Below, in pieces: positions 6,309 through 13,573 of a stretch of DNA of 64,000 nt; position 1 is the first letter of the stretch, and the number at the start of each line of letters is the position of its first letter. The notes under the pieces are model-generated. The model saw only the letters and a list, made by a program, of their open reading frames with translations. It made no database searches and had not been told where the DNA came from. This DNA comes from Candidatus Gastranaerophilales bacterium (GTDB taxonomy: Bacteria; Cyanobacteriota; Vampirovibrionia; Gastranaerophilales; Gastranaerophilaceae), in assembly GCA_910586855.1 (NCBI GenBank), contig CAJUJH010000001.1, forward strand, positions 1,007,175-1,071,174, in the 5' to 3' direction. Both the position numbers and the translations under genes were made by a program.

Positions 6309-6932
6309 ATGAGACATAGTGAGCTTATGCAAGCTTTACAAAACTTAATAGGTTTTAAACCTCCCGCAAAAGCATTTGTAAAAATGTTAGGTTTCTCATC
6401 TGAAAAAATCTTTTATACGAGAGCGCAGCGGGACAGTAATTATTCCGAACAAGAACTGGATAAAATTGAGGAGTTTTATGCTATTAAATTTGAACGTAGC
6501 AATATTACTACCGATTGTGTAGAAATTGATTATTACCCTGAAGTTTTTGGAAGCTGCGGTAAGGGCGCTTTTGCTTTATCTGAAATTAAAGAAAAAATGT
6601 TTGTGCCCAAAAACTCTTTCATGAGTTTTTCGCCTGTTAAACAGTATTCGGTAATTAACGCAATCGGTGAAAGTATGTTGCCATATATCCACGATAAGGA
6701 TAAATTGATTGTGGAGCATTTTGAGGATGAGCAGATAAAAGACAATAAAATATACATTTTTTGTTATAATAATGAAATCTTTGTGAAGCGCTTAATTAAA
6801 AACGTTAAAGAACTTATTATAAAATCAGATAACCCTGACCCGATGTATCGTCCGATTATAATTGAAAAAGAGGAAATGAACGAAGTTAAAATCATCGGGC
6901 AAATTGTAGGGATAGTAAGAGAAGTAAGGTAA
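6309..6932 (+). CDS. CI/LexA-like prophage repressor (S24 peptidase)
   Basis: A 207-residue repressor. The N-terminal ~65 residues form a divergent helix-turn-helix region. The C-terminal half is an S24 peptidase domain, with the nucleophile Ser122 in GESMLP and the general base Lys160 in FVKRL at the spacing of LexA and CI. A Cys83-Gly84 pair in the hinge is a plausible self-cleavage site, which would allow RecA-triggered induction. It is divergent from the early promoter and adjoins three candidate lysogeny genes. The SD before the ATG is weak, as often seen for leader-poor repressor transcripts. Confidence 0.85.
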   Translation: MRHSELMQALQNLIGFKPPAKAFVKMLGFSSEKIFYTRAQRDSNYSEQELDKIEEFYAIKFERSNITTDCVEIDYYPEVFGSCGKGAFALSEIKEKMFVPKNSFMSFSPVKQYSVINAIGESMLPYIHDKDKLIVEHFEDEQIKDNKIYIFCYNNEIFVKRLIKNVKELIIKSDNPDPMYRPIIIEKEEMNEVKIIGQIVGIVREVR

Positions 6933-6934
6933 AA

Positions 6935-7393
6935 ATGTTTAATAAAATTAAAAAACTTTTTAAAAATGATGCGGTTTTCGATACTGAAGACCAAAGATTT
7001 AAAAATGTAGATTGCTTATTGGCTGCTTATAAAAGAAATCCAAAATTGCCAATTTATCTTAATGCTTCAATGAAAGAAATCTTAAATATTTTGTGTTCCT
7101 CTCCTAATTGGAAAAAAGAAGTTGATGATTATACTTTAAACGAATTAATAAAAATCTATGAAAGGTGGCAAAAAAATCTTGCTTCTTTGTCCTCAGAAGA
7201 TAACGAAGTTACACAGGCGGCAAGCGCCAGCGGGTTTAAAAGCCAAACAATTTGGGAAGGCACACAAGAAGAATATATTGAAGCTTTAAAAAATGGCGAA
7301 ATAAAAAAAGATATGGATATAAGAATTATTGAATACACCGGAGCTTATACCATTATGGATGAGAACGGCGAAATAATGGAAGAAATGGAATAG
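6935..7393 (+). CDS. Hypothetical lysogeny-region protein (152 aa)
   Basis: It starts 2 bp after the repressor stop, so it is co-transcribed with the repressor and probably expressed in the lysogen. Residues 1-90 are helical and charged. Residues ~95-152 include SQTIWEGTQEEYIEALKNGE and end in DENGEIMEEME, a segment resembling short beta-hairpin modules in phage virion proteins that recognise partners. No named family recognised. Expression with the repressor suggests superinfection control or maintenance. Confidence 0.55.
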   Translation: MFNKIKKLFKNDAVFDTEDQRFKNVDCLLAAYKRNPKLPIYLNASMKEILNILCSSPNWKKEVDDYTLNELIKIYERWQKNLASLSSEDNEVTQAASASGFKSQTIWEGTQEEYIEALKNGEIKKDMDIRIIEYTGAYTIMDENGEIMEEME

Positions 7394-7408
7394 GGAGGGG
7401 TATAATTT

Positions 7409-7753
7409 ATGAAAGATTTTATTGTTAATTGTGGTAACGGGCTTATTAATTTTTGTGCCTGCCTATTATTGATAATCATTGTTTTATGTGGTATTGGTTG
7501 TATGTTTACTAATCCGGCTATTGGTTTGGGTGTTTTAATTGGCGGTTTTATAGTTTTTGTTTTATCTTTTTATTTCCTCTATATGTTGATGGACATAAGA
7601 GACAGTTTGATAGAAATAAAAAATAATACAGAAAGTATACAATCTGCACCTTCCGGAAAACAAGGAACACCTCGATATTGTAAAAAATGCGGCACAAAAT
7701 ACAATGAAAACGATGAAGCCTGCCCGCACTGTGGTGATACAAGAATAATGTAA
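7409..7753 (+). CDS. Two-helix membrane protein with C-terminal zinc ribbon
   Basis: A 114-residue protein. Two adjacent hydrophobic segments (residues ~12-34 and ~36-60) form a membrane hairpin. Residues 90-112 carry CKKCG and CPHCG, the two knuckles of a zinc ribbon on the cytoplasmic side. GGGAGGGG lies about 9 bases before the ATG. It follows the repressor gene cluster. Small membrane anchors with zinc ribbons occur in phage exclusion and defence loci, but no specific function can be assigned. Confidence 0.65.
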   Translation: MKDFIVNCGNGLINFCACLLLIIIVLCGIGCMFTNPAIGLGVLIGGFIVFVLSFYFLYMLMDIRDSLIEIKNNTESIQSAPSGKQGTPRYCKKCGTKYNENDEACPHCGDTRIM

Positions 7754-7759
7754 CGATAT

Positions 7760-8356
7760 TTGGAGAATTTGTTTTCGATTAGTATACTTATTAAGGATAG
7801 GGAATTATTATTTGGGGATATGAGTTTAAGCGAGTTTAGTATAGTTGATATTTATTCGCTATTGGTGACAATTGTTGCAACATTGTTTGCGATATTTTCT
7901 CTTGCTTTAACGTGTGTAGGATATATAAAATTTAAGCATGTAGATAAAATTGTCCAAGATAAGCTAAAAGAAGAAATGAACAATTTTAGAGGTGTCTTGC
8001 AGGATGAACTGGTAAATATTCAAGATGCTAATTCAAAAATTCAAGCTTCTTATAATTATTTTGAAACTGATATCTCAAATGCAATTAAACTTTTAGCTGA
8101 AGCAGAAAAAGCTTGTCCTTATGCATACAATCTCTACAATACTTTTGGCTATGCCTATAAGAAAATCAAAGACTATTATCAGGCAGAAAGGATGTTTAAA
8201 AAAGCTATCAAGTTGCATCCGACAAGAGTAGAAGGATATAACGATTTATCTAATATGTATCGTGAAATTAAAGAAGATAAAAAAGCCAGCTTGTGCTATA
8301 AGCTTGCTCTCAAGAAGGTTGAGAATGCCGAACAGAAATGGCAAGGTGTAAAATAA
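7760..8356 (+). CDS. Membrane-anchored TPR protein (198 aa)
   Basis: The visible start is a TTG at 7760; a second TTG at 7769 has GGAG 5 bases upstream and may be the real one. A single transmembrane segment at ~30-55 (LLVTIVATLFAIFSLALTCV) is followed by a coiled segment and then about two to three tetratricopeptide repeats at ~95-190 (NLYNTFGYAYKKIKDYYQAE, then EGYNDLSNMYREI). TPRs bind partner proteins. It ends the repressor transcript, just before the hairpin at 8385-8405. A role in lysogenic exclusion is inferred from location only. Confidence 0.65.
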   Translation: MENLFSISILIKDRELLFGDMSLSEFSIVDIYSLLVTIVATLFAIFSLALTCVGYIKFKHVDKIVQDKLKEEMNNFRGVLQDELVNIQDANSKIQASYNYFETDISNAIKLLAEAEKACPYAYNLYNTFGYAYKKIKDYYQAERMFKKAIKLHPTRVEGYNDLSNMYREIKEDKKASLCYKLALKKVENAEQKWQGVK

Positions 8357-8384
8357 ATTTTATAAACTAAATCAAATTCAATCA

Positions 8385-8405
8385 GGCGGCATAAAGCCAC
8401 CTTTT
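8385..8405 (+). terminator. Terminator of repressor operon
   Basis: GGCGGC (8385-8390) pairs with GCCACC (8396-8401) across a 5-base loop with one mismatch, and four T follow. It lies 29 bp after the TPR gene. Confidence 0.55.
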
Positions 8406-8578
8406 CATTCCCTCAAAACTTTTTCTTTGGGTATTTCATAATCCATTATCCACCCTATAAGCAATTTTGTAAAATTAATGTGGGTGTTTCGGATTTTGAT
8501 AATTTTTTCCTTTGCGTTTTTGTCTCTGATTTTAAATGTTACTTCCATTGTTTTTGTTGTCGTGTTCATCTTCTTCAT
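8405..8578 (-). CDS. Small basic leftward protein (57 aa)
   Basis: A 57-residue basic protein (MKKMNTTTKTMEVTFKIRDK at the start, WIMDYEIPKEKVLRE at the end). An inner ATG three codons in is an alternative start; GGAAGG precedes both. The region EVTFKIRDKNAKEKIIKIRN has beta-strand then helix character. It is convergent with the repressor operon and lies between two hairpin terminators, so it would be an independent small gene. No family recognised; moderate support only. Confidence 0.45.
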   Translation of the reverse strand: MKKMNTTTKTMEVTFKIRDKNAKEKIIKIRNTHINFTKLLIGWIMDYEIPKEKVLRE

Positions 8579-8894
8579 CCTTCCATTATCTTAAGGTCCC
8601 GTAGGGGCTTTATTTCTATTAAAAAAGACGACAATTCTGCCGTCTTTCAAATCTTTATTTGCAACCGCACTAAGCTATATTTTACTAACTGGGGCATTTT
8701 TATATCCTTTTACTTTATCAAACCTTGGAACTACCCCATAAATCCAACATACTAAAACAGGCATGATATTATTAAAAAAGAGAATTGATATCAATATTTC
8801 TTTTATTATTTTGTTACAAATATTCACTAAAATTTTAAAAGTATATTACCAAGTTAGGCTATTATATTGATAAAAATTATAATATAATATTCAC
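8579..8894. other. Intergenic, promoter-like AT-rich DNA
   Basis: Apart from the hairpin at 8625-8646 I see no gene. The last ~40 bp before 8895 are extremely AT-rich (ATTATAATATAATATTC) and contain TATAAT-like hexamers that can serve the secreted nuclease-like gene. Confidence 0.4.
8625..8646. terminator. Bidirectional hairpin terminator
   Basis: AAGACG (8625-8630) pairs with CGTCTT (8641-8646) around a 10-base loop. Runs of A before and T after make it usable on both strands, with the minus-strand T-run being longer. Confidence 0.5.
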
Positions 8895-9290
8895 ATGCTG
8901 CGAGTATATTTCCTATTTATCATTTTTTTAATTTCAAATAGTGCTTATTGTGCACACCAATATCCTGAAAAGATTTATCAGGAGCAGTGGTGCAAAGCGC
9001 GGGGCGGTCAAATAGAATATAAATTAAACGATAAAACCCGGGTGGATTGCCTGACTGAAAAATATGCTGTTGAATTTGATTTTGCGCCAAAGTGGCACGA
9101 GTGTATCGGACAAGCTCTTTATTACGGGCAGAAAACAAAGCGTACACCAGCTTGTGTCTTAATTATGGAACGGGGCGAAAAAGATATAAAATATTTAAGG
9201 CGTCTTCGTTATGCCGTTTATAATAAAAAGAAAATTCCTGAGTTTAGGTCTTTTACGATAAAGCCTGAAAATATTTCCGGTTTTGAATAA
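8895..9290 (+). CDS. Secreted or periplasmic PD-(D/E)XK nuclease-like protein
   Basis: A 131-residue protein. Residues 1-19 are a signal peptide ending SAYCA. The mature part has a Cys pair near WCKARGG and VDCLTEKYA, then VEFDFAPKWHECIGQALYYG, which recalls a widespread family of small secreted endonuclease-like proteins in which E-x-D, the KW pair and the GQ helix resemble a PD-(D/E)XK core. A catalytic role would need the active-site lysine confirmed. It stands alone between the repressor region and the late genes, as expected of cargo carried by the phage. Confidence 0.6.
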   Translation: MLRVYFLFIIFLISNSAYCAHQYPEKIYQEQWCKARGGQIEYKLNDKTRVDCLTEKYAVEFDFAPKWHECIGQALYYGQKTKRTPACVLIMERGEKDIKYLRRLRYAVYNKKKIPEFRSFTIKPENISGFE

Positions 9291-9517
9291 AAACTATCTG
9301 TTTGAGTAATAGACAATTGACTAATCTTTGTTATTCTTATTATGTAGGCTAACAACCTTGCCGCTGCTCCCAGTATAGGGCATTCTTAAATTCCGTGAAA
9401 CAATCGGGGGGTGAGCTGAACGGAGCGGGATAAAGACCAAAGGCGGAGCTTAGCTTTTTGCGCCCTTTTTTTGGGCTTTTTTATCTTTTTGCTGTTTTAT
9501 AGTGGAGGTTTTCTTCT
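9291..9517 (+). other. Late-operon leader or small RNA with terminator
   Basis: 227 bp without a gene. A GC-rich stretch at ~9350-9455 (GGGGGGTGAGCTGAACGGAG, GGCGGAGCTTAGC) stands out from the AT-rich background and ends in GCCC (9462-9465), a T7 loop, GGGC (9473-9476) and TTTTTT, a clear intrinsic terminator. This has the look of a small RNA gene or of an antiterminator-controlled leader for the late genes. Confidence 0.45.
9462..9483 (+). terminator. Intrinsic terminator before late genes
   Basis: GCCC (9462-9465), a loop of seven T, GGGC (9473-9476) and a run of T. It precedes the first late gene by 35 bp, so late transcription must start after it or pass it by antitermination. Confidence 0.5.
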
Positions 9518-9913
9518 ATGCTTTCTTGCTGTGGTAAGAGTTTTACTGCTTCATACAAATTTTATGTTGAAGCAAAAGATGCTCATTCTAAAAAAATTGA
9601 GTTTTCATATTGTCCGCATTGCGATAATGCGGTTTTTAAAGAAATAATCACACTCCCTGATGGCAGCATCAGAGAAAGCGCACAACAAAAAGGTATTAAG
9701 GCGGAAGAAATGTTTGAAAAAGCGAAGTTTAACCGCCTTAATTTTCTTGATAGGTTGAAACAGGGAAGTAAAACCAATCAAAACTGGTTTTATGGTGATT
9801 TTAAAAAATCGGATAAAAAGGATGACCGCGGCAATATTATTTTATTGCAGCTAAAACGCAACTTTAACGGCGAAGCTATTATATTAGGAGAAGCACCTGT
9901 TACTTATGCCTGA
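9518..9913 (+). CDS. Zinc-finger phage protein at head of late operon
   Basis: A 131-residue protein with a four-cysteine metal site: CC near residue 4, then YCPHC at ~32-36. The remainder contains FNRLNFLDRLKQGSKTNQNW and GNIILLQLKRNFNGEA. AGTGGAGG precedes the ATG. Small zinc proteins of this type often begin the late or packaging region and may regulate or package DNA. I do not recognise a named family. It overlaps the next gene by 8 bp. Confidence 0.6.
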   Translation: MLSCCGKSFTASYKFYVEAKDAHSKKIEFSYCPHCDNAVFKEIITLPDGSIRESAQQKGIKAEEMFEKAKFNRLNFLDRLKQGSKTNQNWFYGDFKKSDKKDDRGNIILLQLKRNFNGEAIILGEAPVTYA

Positions 9914-10322
9914 TGAATTTAATAAACTAATTACATATCTTTTAGCTATTGCAAATTTTGCAAAGGATATTCATTATTCTTGCCACGGGGAAGCTTTCTA
10001 TGGCAAACATTTATTTGCAGATAGAATCCAAGAAAATATTTCAGAATTTATTGACCAAATAAAAGAAATTTGCTTGCTTGGAAATGATATTGAACCTTTA
10101 AGCTCAATTGAATATTTGAGAAAAGCGGCTGATATTATTCCTGTTAAAAACCCCAATGACGATAAAGTAAATTTTAAAGAAATGCAAAATCTTATGATTG
10201 AAACCCTTGGGCTTATTGATAATATGGAAAATATGACAAAGGGTGAAGAAAATCTTATTGGCAACATTGCACAAGATATTCAGAATAATTTAGGCTTAAT
10301 CAATTTACAGGTAAAAGAATGA
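9906..10322 (+). CDS. Ferritin/Dps-like helical phage protein
   Basis: A 138-residue all-helical protein. The first helix pair (IANFAKDIHYSCHGEAFYGK, then HLFADRIQENISEFIDQIKE) has the spacing of His and Asp/Glu residues seen in Dps/ferritin-like and DUF5856 proteins of phages. If it is Dps-like, it could bind DNA or sequester iron; the metal ligands are only partly visible, so this is tentative. It overlaps its upstream neighbour by 8 bp and the downstream 60-aa gene by 4 bp. Confidence 0.5.
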   Translation: MPDEFNKLITYLLAIANFAKDIHYSCHGEAFYGKHLFADRIQENISEFIDQIKEICLLGNDIEPLSSIEYLRKAADIIPVKNPNDDKVNFKEMQNLMIETLGLIDNMENMTKGEENLIGNIAQDIQNNLGLINLQVKE

Positions 10323-10501
10323 AACTATTTTATTTTTTAAAGCATATTTTACAGGATTATAGAAGAAAAAGGGCGTTTAGAAGATTAAAGAAAAGTCTTG
10401 AAAGAAGCGCAACCACTATAAAGGAATGTTCTGTAATATATAAAGAAATTTATCCGCCTGTCGATGTTTATATTTTGCCTTGCTATAGTAATCATAATTG
10501 A
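10319..10501 (+). CDS. Small basic phage protein (60 aa)
   Basis: A 60-residue protein, strongly basic in the first half (DYRRKRAFRRLKKSLERS). Its ATG overlaps the upstream TGA (ATGA). It lies directly before the terminase small subunit. It may bind DNA or the terminase complex. Unassigned. Confidence 0.55.
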   Translation: MKLFYFLKHILQDYRRKRAFRRLKKSLERSATTIKECSVIYKEIYPPVDVYILPCYSNHN

Positions 10502-10507
10502 GGTTTT

Positions 10508-10915
10508 ATGGCAAAAAAACTTGATAAAAAACAGAAAGATTTTTGCAAATTCAAAGCTCAGGGTTTTTCAAATGAAGAAAGCGCTATAAAAGCAGGTTAT
10601 GCAAAAACGACCGCTAAAACAAAATCTCATCTTTGGTTAGAAAAAAGTGAGATTAAAGAAGAGATTGAACGTTTACAAAAAATTACTCAACAAATGGCTG
10701 ATGAAAAATTCAAATATGATGTTGAAACCTCATTTAATAAACTCAATCAAATACAGGAGTTGGCGCTACTTCCAAATGAAAAAGGCGATTATTTAAACCT
10801 TGTTTCAGCAATAAAAGCGGAGGAACTAAAAGGCAAGCTTTATGGTTGTTATGAAGTTGATAACAAGCAAAAGACTACCCCAATGACGATTAATTTCACA
10901 AGGGATTATGATTGA
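10508..10915 (+). CDS. Terminase small subunit (Terminase_2 type)
   Basis: A 135-residue DNA-recognition subunit of the packaging motor. The N-terminal ~55 residues (LDKKQKDFCKFKAQGFSNEE, then AIKAGYAKTTAKTKS) are the typical helix-turn-helix of Terminase_2 proteins that bind the pac or cos site. The central helices oligomerise and the C-terminus (PMTINFTRDYD) contacts the large subunit. GAGG lies 4 bases before the ATG. It overlaps the large-subunit gene by 8 bp. Confidence 0.85.
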   Translation: MAKKLDKKQKDFCKFKAQGFSNEESAIKAGYAKTTAKTKSHLWLEKSEIKEEIERLQKITQQMADEKFKYDVETSFNKLNQIQELALLPNEKGDYLNLVSAIKAEELKGKLYGCYEVDNKQKTTPMTINFTRDYD

Positions 10916-12206
10916 ACAGACCAATAAGGTACAATTCAATAAAATCTTTAAAGAATTTAATGAAACAAAATGTCGCTACCGTGTTGCAAAAGGTTCAGCA
11001 GGTTCAGGCAAATCCGTCAATGTTGCCCAAGATTTCATAATGAAACTCTCTGACCCCTGTTATAAAGGGGCGAACCTTCTTGTTTTGAGGAAAACTTATG
11101 ATAACAACCGTGACACAACTTTTGCTGAGCTTGAGGGCGCTATAAACCGTATCTTTGGAGAATATGCTAAAGGAATTTGGCAAATCTCAAAAAGCCCGCT
11201 TATGATGGAGTGCAAAACCACAGGAAGCCGCATAATCTTTCGCGGCATGAATGATGATAAGCAGCGGGAAAAGGCAAAATCTATTACCACTAAAACAGGT
11301 AAGCTTACTTGGATATGGATTGAAGAAGCAACTGAGTTTGAAGAAAACGACATTGATATTCTTGATGACCGTCTTCGTGGCGATTTAACGGCTATCAATC
11401 CTAATCTGTATTATCAAATGACTTTTACCTTTAACCCCGTAAGTGCGGCACACTGGATTAAGGCAAAGTTTTTTGATAGCAAAGACCCCGATTTTTTTAC
11501 CCACCATTCAACTTATCTTAATAACCGATTTATCGATGAAGCATATCATCGCCGCATGATGAGAAGAAAAGAGCGCGACCCTGACGGTTATCGGGTTTAT
11601 GGTCTTGGCGAATGGGGCGAGCTTGGCGGCTTAATTTTTACCAATTTTGAAATTAAAGATTTTGTTGCAAGTCCTGATATGTTCGATTCTATGTATATCG
11701 GACAAGACTTTGGCTTTAACCATGCCAACGCTATTTTGACCCTTGGATTCAAAGATGGCGATGTTTATATCTGTAATGAAATTTATGTGCATGAAAAAAC
11801 CAATGCGCAGATTATAGAACTTGCAGAAGGCAAGCTTGATAAAAACCTTGTTATGTGGTGCGACAGCGCTGAACCCGATAAAAAGGAAGAATGGAAAAGG
11901 GCTGGATATTACAGAGCTCAAGGGGTTACAAAAACTCCATTTCAAGAAAAAAATGTTCTTGCTGGAGTTACTAAAAATTCCTATATTCTCTCTCAAATTA
12001 ATTGGCTCAAGCAGCGCAAAATCTTTATTCATCCAACTTGCGTAAATACCATTAAAGAAATTCAACAGTGGAAATGGAAGAGGGATAAAGAAACCGGCAA
12101 ATATATAGATGAGCCTGTTGATATTTTTGATGATGCAATGGCAGCCCTTCGCTATGGATGCACAACCAAAATGCAGCAACAGGTATCGATTTTAGAAGTT
12201 TTGTAA
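10908..12206 (+). CDS. Terminase large subunit (PBSX-type)
   Basis: A 432-residue packaging ATPase-nuclease. Walker A is GSAGSGKS at 29-36, the Walker B region is LTWIWIEEATEF near 140, and the coupling motif follows. The RNase H-like nuclease domain has its metal ligands in YIGQDFGF (~264), MWCDSAEPD (~323) and DIFDDAMAALRYG near the C-terminus. Length and motifs match the PBSX/Terminase_3 group. Its stop codon overlaps the portal ATG (TAATG), indicating coupling. Confidence 0.9.
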   Translation: MIEQTNKVQFNKIFKEFNETKCRYRVAKGSAGSGKSVNVAQDFIMKLSDPCYKGANLLVLRKTYDNNRDTTFAELEGAINRIFGEYAKGIWQISKSPLMMECKTTGSRIIFRGMNDDKQREKAKSITTKTGKLTWIWIEEATEFEENDIDILDDRLRGDLTAINPNLYYQMTFTFNPVSAAHWIKAKFFDSKDPDFFTHHSTYLNNRFIDEAYHRRMMRRKERDPDGYRVYGLGEWGELGGLIFTNFEIKDFVASPDMFDSMYIGQDFGFNHANAILTLGFKDGDVYICNEIYVHEKTNAQIIELAEGKLDKNLVMWCDSAEPDKKEEWKRAGYYRAQGVTKTPFQEKNVLAGVTKNSYILSQINWLKQRKIFIHPTCVNTIKEIQQWKWKRDKETGKYIDEPVDIFDDAMAALRYGCTTKMQQQVSILEVL

Positions 12207-13573
12207 TGGCTAAAAATAAACACAAAAATACTGTTAATAATTCTAAACCGAATGTAGTTAATAACGGGCTTGAAGCGGCGCTTGATTTGCCTTCAAATAA
12301 TTATTTGGCTAATCCCCTCATAAACCCTGCAACCCTTTTTTATAATTCTTCCCCCGTATTATTAACCCTTTTTTGGGTGGAATTAACCTACGCTTATAAA
12401 TCAAACGGTTTTATTCAAACCGCAATAAATCAAATTGTAGATGATGCTTTTCGCAACGAAGGTTTAATAATTGATACTAAAACCCTTGATACCGATGAAC
12501 TTGAACTTTTGCGCCAAACAATGGAAGATGAAGGAGATATTGAAGCTCTTAAGGATTGCATCCGTTGGGGTCAATTATATGGTGGTGGTGTATTAATTGC
12601 AAATACTGACCAAGACCCGAACCTTCCTTTGGACGAAAAACAATTAAAAGGCAAACGCTTAAAGTTTATGGCATCAGACAGGTGGCAATGTACCCATCAC
12701 GGCATAGCTCCTGAACTTGCCAAAACCTTTACGCTCGTGGATAATATCCAGAACCCGGGAGGGGAAAGCCTTATAATTAATAGCAGTCGTATTGGTATTT
12801 TTACAGGCGTTAAAGCTCCGTATCTTTTGCGCTCAATGCTTCAAGGATGGGGGCTTTCAATCTTTGAAGCCATTATTCCGCCCTTAACACAATATCTAAA
12901 ATCAATGGGTGTTACTCTTGAATTACTTGATGAAGCAAAGATTGATATAATTAAAATCTTTAATTTAGCTACGCTTTTAATGTCTCCCGATGGTGAAGCG
13001 CAAGTGCGTAAACGCTTGCAGATTGTGACCGATAACAAAAATTATAAATCATCCATTGCAATGGATAGCCAAGATGAATACGACCAAAAGCAAATAAGCT
13101 TTTCGGGGCTTCCTGAAATGATTGTTCAAATTCAATATCTGGTTTGTGCGGCTTTAAAACGTCCGTATTCAAAAATATTTGGCAAAGGTTCAAGCGGTTT
13201 TTCAAGCGGAGATGATGACCTTGAAAACTATAATACCATTGTTGATGCTGAGATAAGAACACCAGCGAGACAGCTTATTAAATGGATGGTAGATTTAAGA
13301 TGTTTACAGCTTTTTGGGCGCAAGCTTCCTGATTTCCGCCCGAAATGGAAACCTTTAAGGGTAATGTCGGAAAAGGATGAGGCTGAAATTAAAAGCCGTA
13401 AGCTTGCCGATTATCTACAGCTATCTGACCGTCAAATTATGACAAAACAACAGGTAGCTCAACATTTGACAGAAGAGGGTATTGTTTTGTTTTCTCCTGA
13501 AGAAATGGCTGCCATTGATAATACTTTTGAGCCCGATGATTATAATAATATTGAGGATCTGTTGATTGACTAA
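12206..13573 (+). CDS. Portal protein (DUF1073 family)
   Basis: A 455-residue portal. The ATG at 12206 was chosen because it overlaps the terminase stop; a longer reading would sit inside the terminase. After a short polar N-terminus, FIQTAINQIVDDAFRNEGLI and CIRWGQLYGGGVLIA are hallmarks of the DUF1073 portal family, and KRPYSKIFGKGSSGFSSG is the conserved C-terminal wing or crown segment. Twelve copies should form the ring through which DNA enters the capsid. Some databases label this family as Acb1-like, but the genomic position supports portal. Confidence 0.85.
   Translation: MAKNKHKNTVNNSKPNVVNNGLEAALDLPSNNYLANPLINPATLFYNSSPVLLTLFWVELTYAYKSNGFIQTAINQIVDDAFRNEGLIIDTKTLDTDELELLRQTMEDEGDIEALKDCIRWGQLYGGGVLIANTDQDPNLPLDEKQLKGKRLKFMASDRWQCTHHGIAPELAKTFTLVDNIQNPGGESLIINSSRIGIFTGVKAPYLLRSMLQGWGLSIFEAIIPPLTQYLKSMGVTLELLDEAKIDIIKIFNLATLLMSPDGEAQVRKRLQIVTDNKNYKSSIAMDSQDEYDQKQISFSGLPEMIVQIQYLVCAALKRPYSKIFGKGSSGFSSGDDDLENYNTIVDAEIRTPARQLIKWMVDLRCLQLFGRKLPDFRPKWKPLRVMSEKDEAEIKSRKLADYLQLSDRQIMTKQQVAQHLTEEGIVLFSPEEMAAIDNTFEPDDYNNIEDLLID

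Noticed and set aside
8480..8755. Rightward 91-aa open frame
   Set aside because: Phe/Cys-rich composition, no ribosome site, and it spans a terminator hairpin and the opposite-strand 57-aa gene.
12158..12205. Upstream extension of the portal gene
   Set aside because: It would overlap the terminase by 49 bp, while the ATG at 12206 forms a normal TAATG junction.
12206..13573. Anti-CBASS (Acb1) protein
   Set aside because: Database labels for this family can suggest it, but the location between terminase and head genes and the length support a portal.
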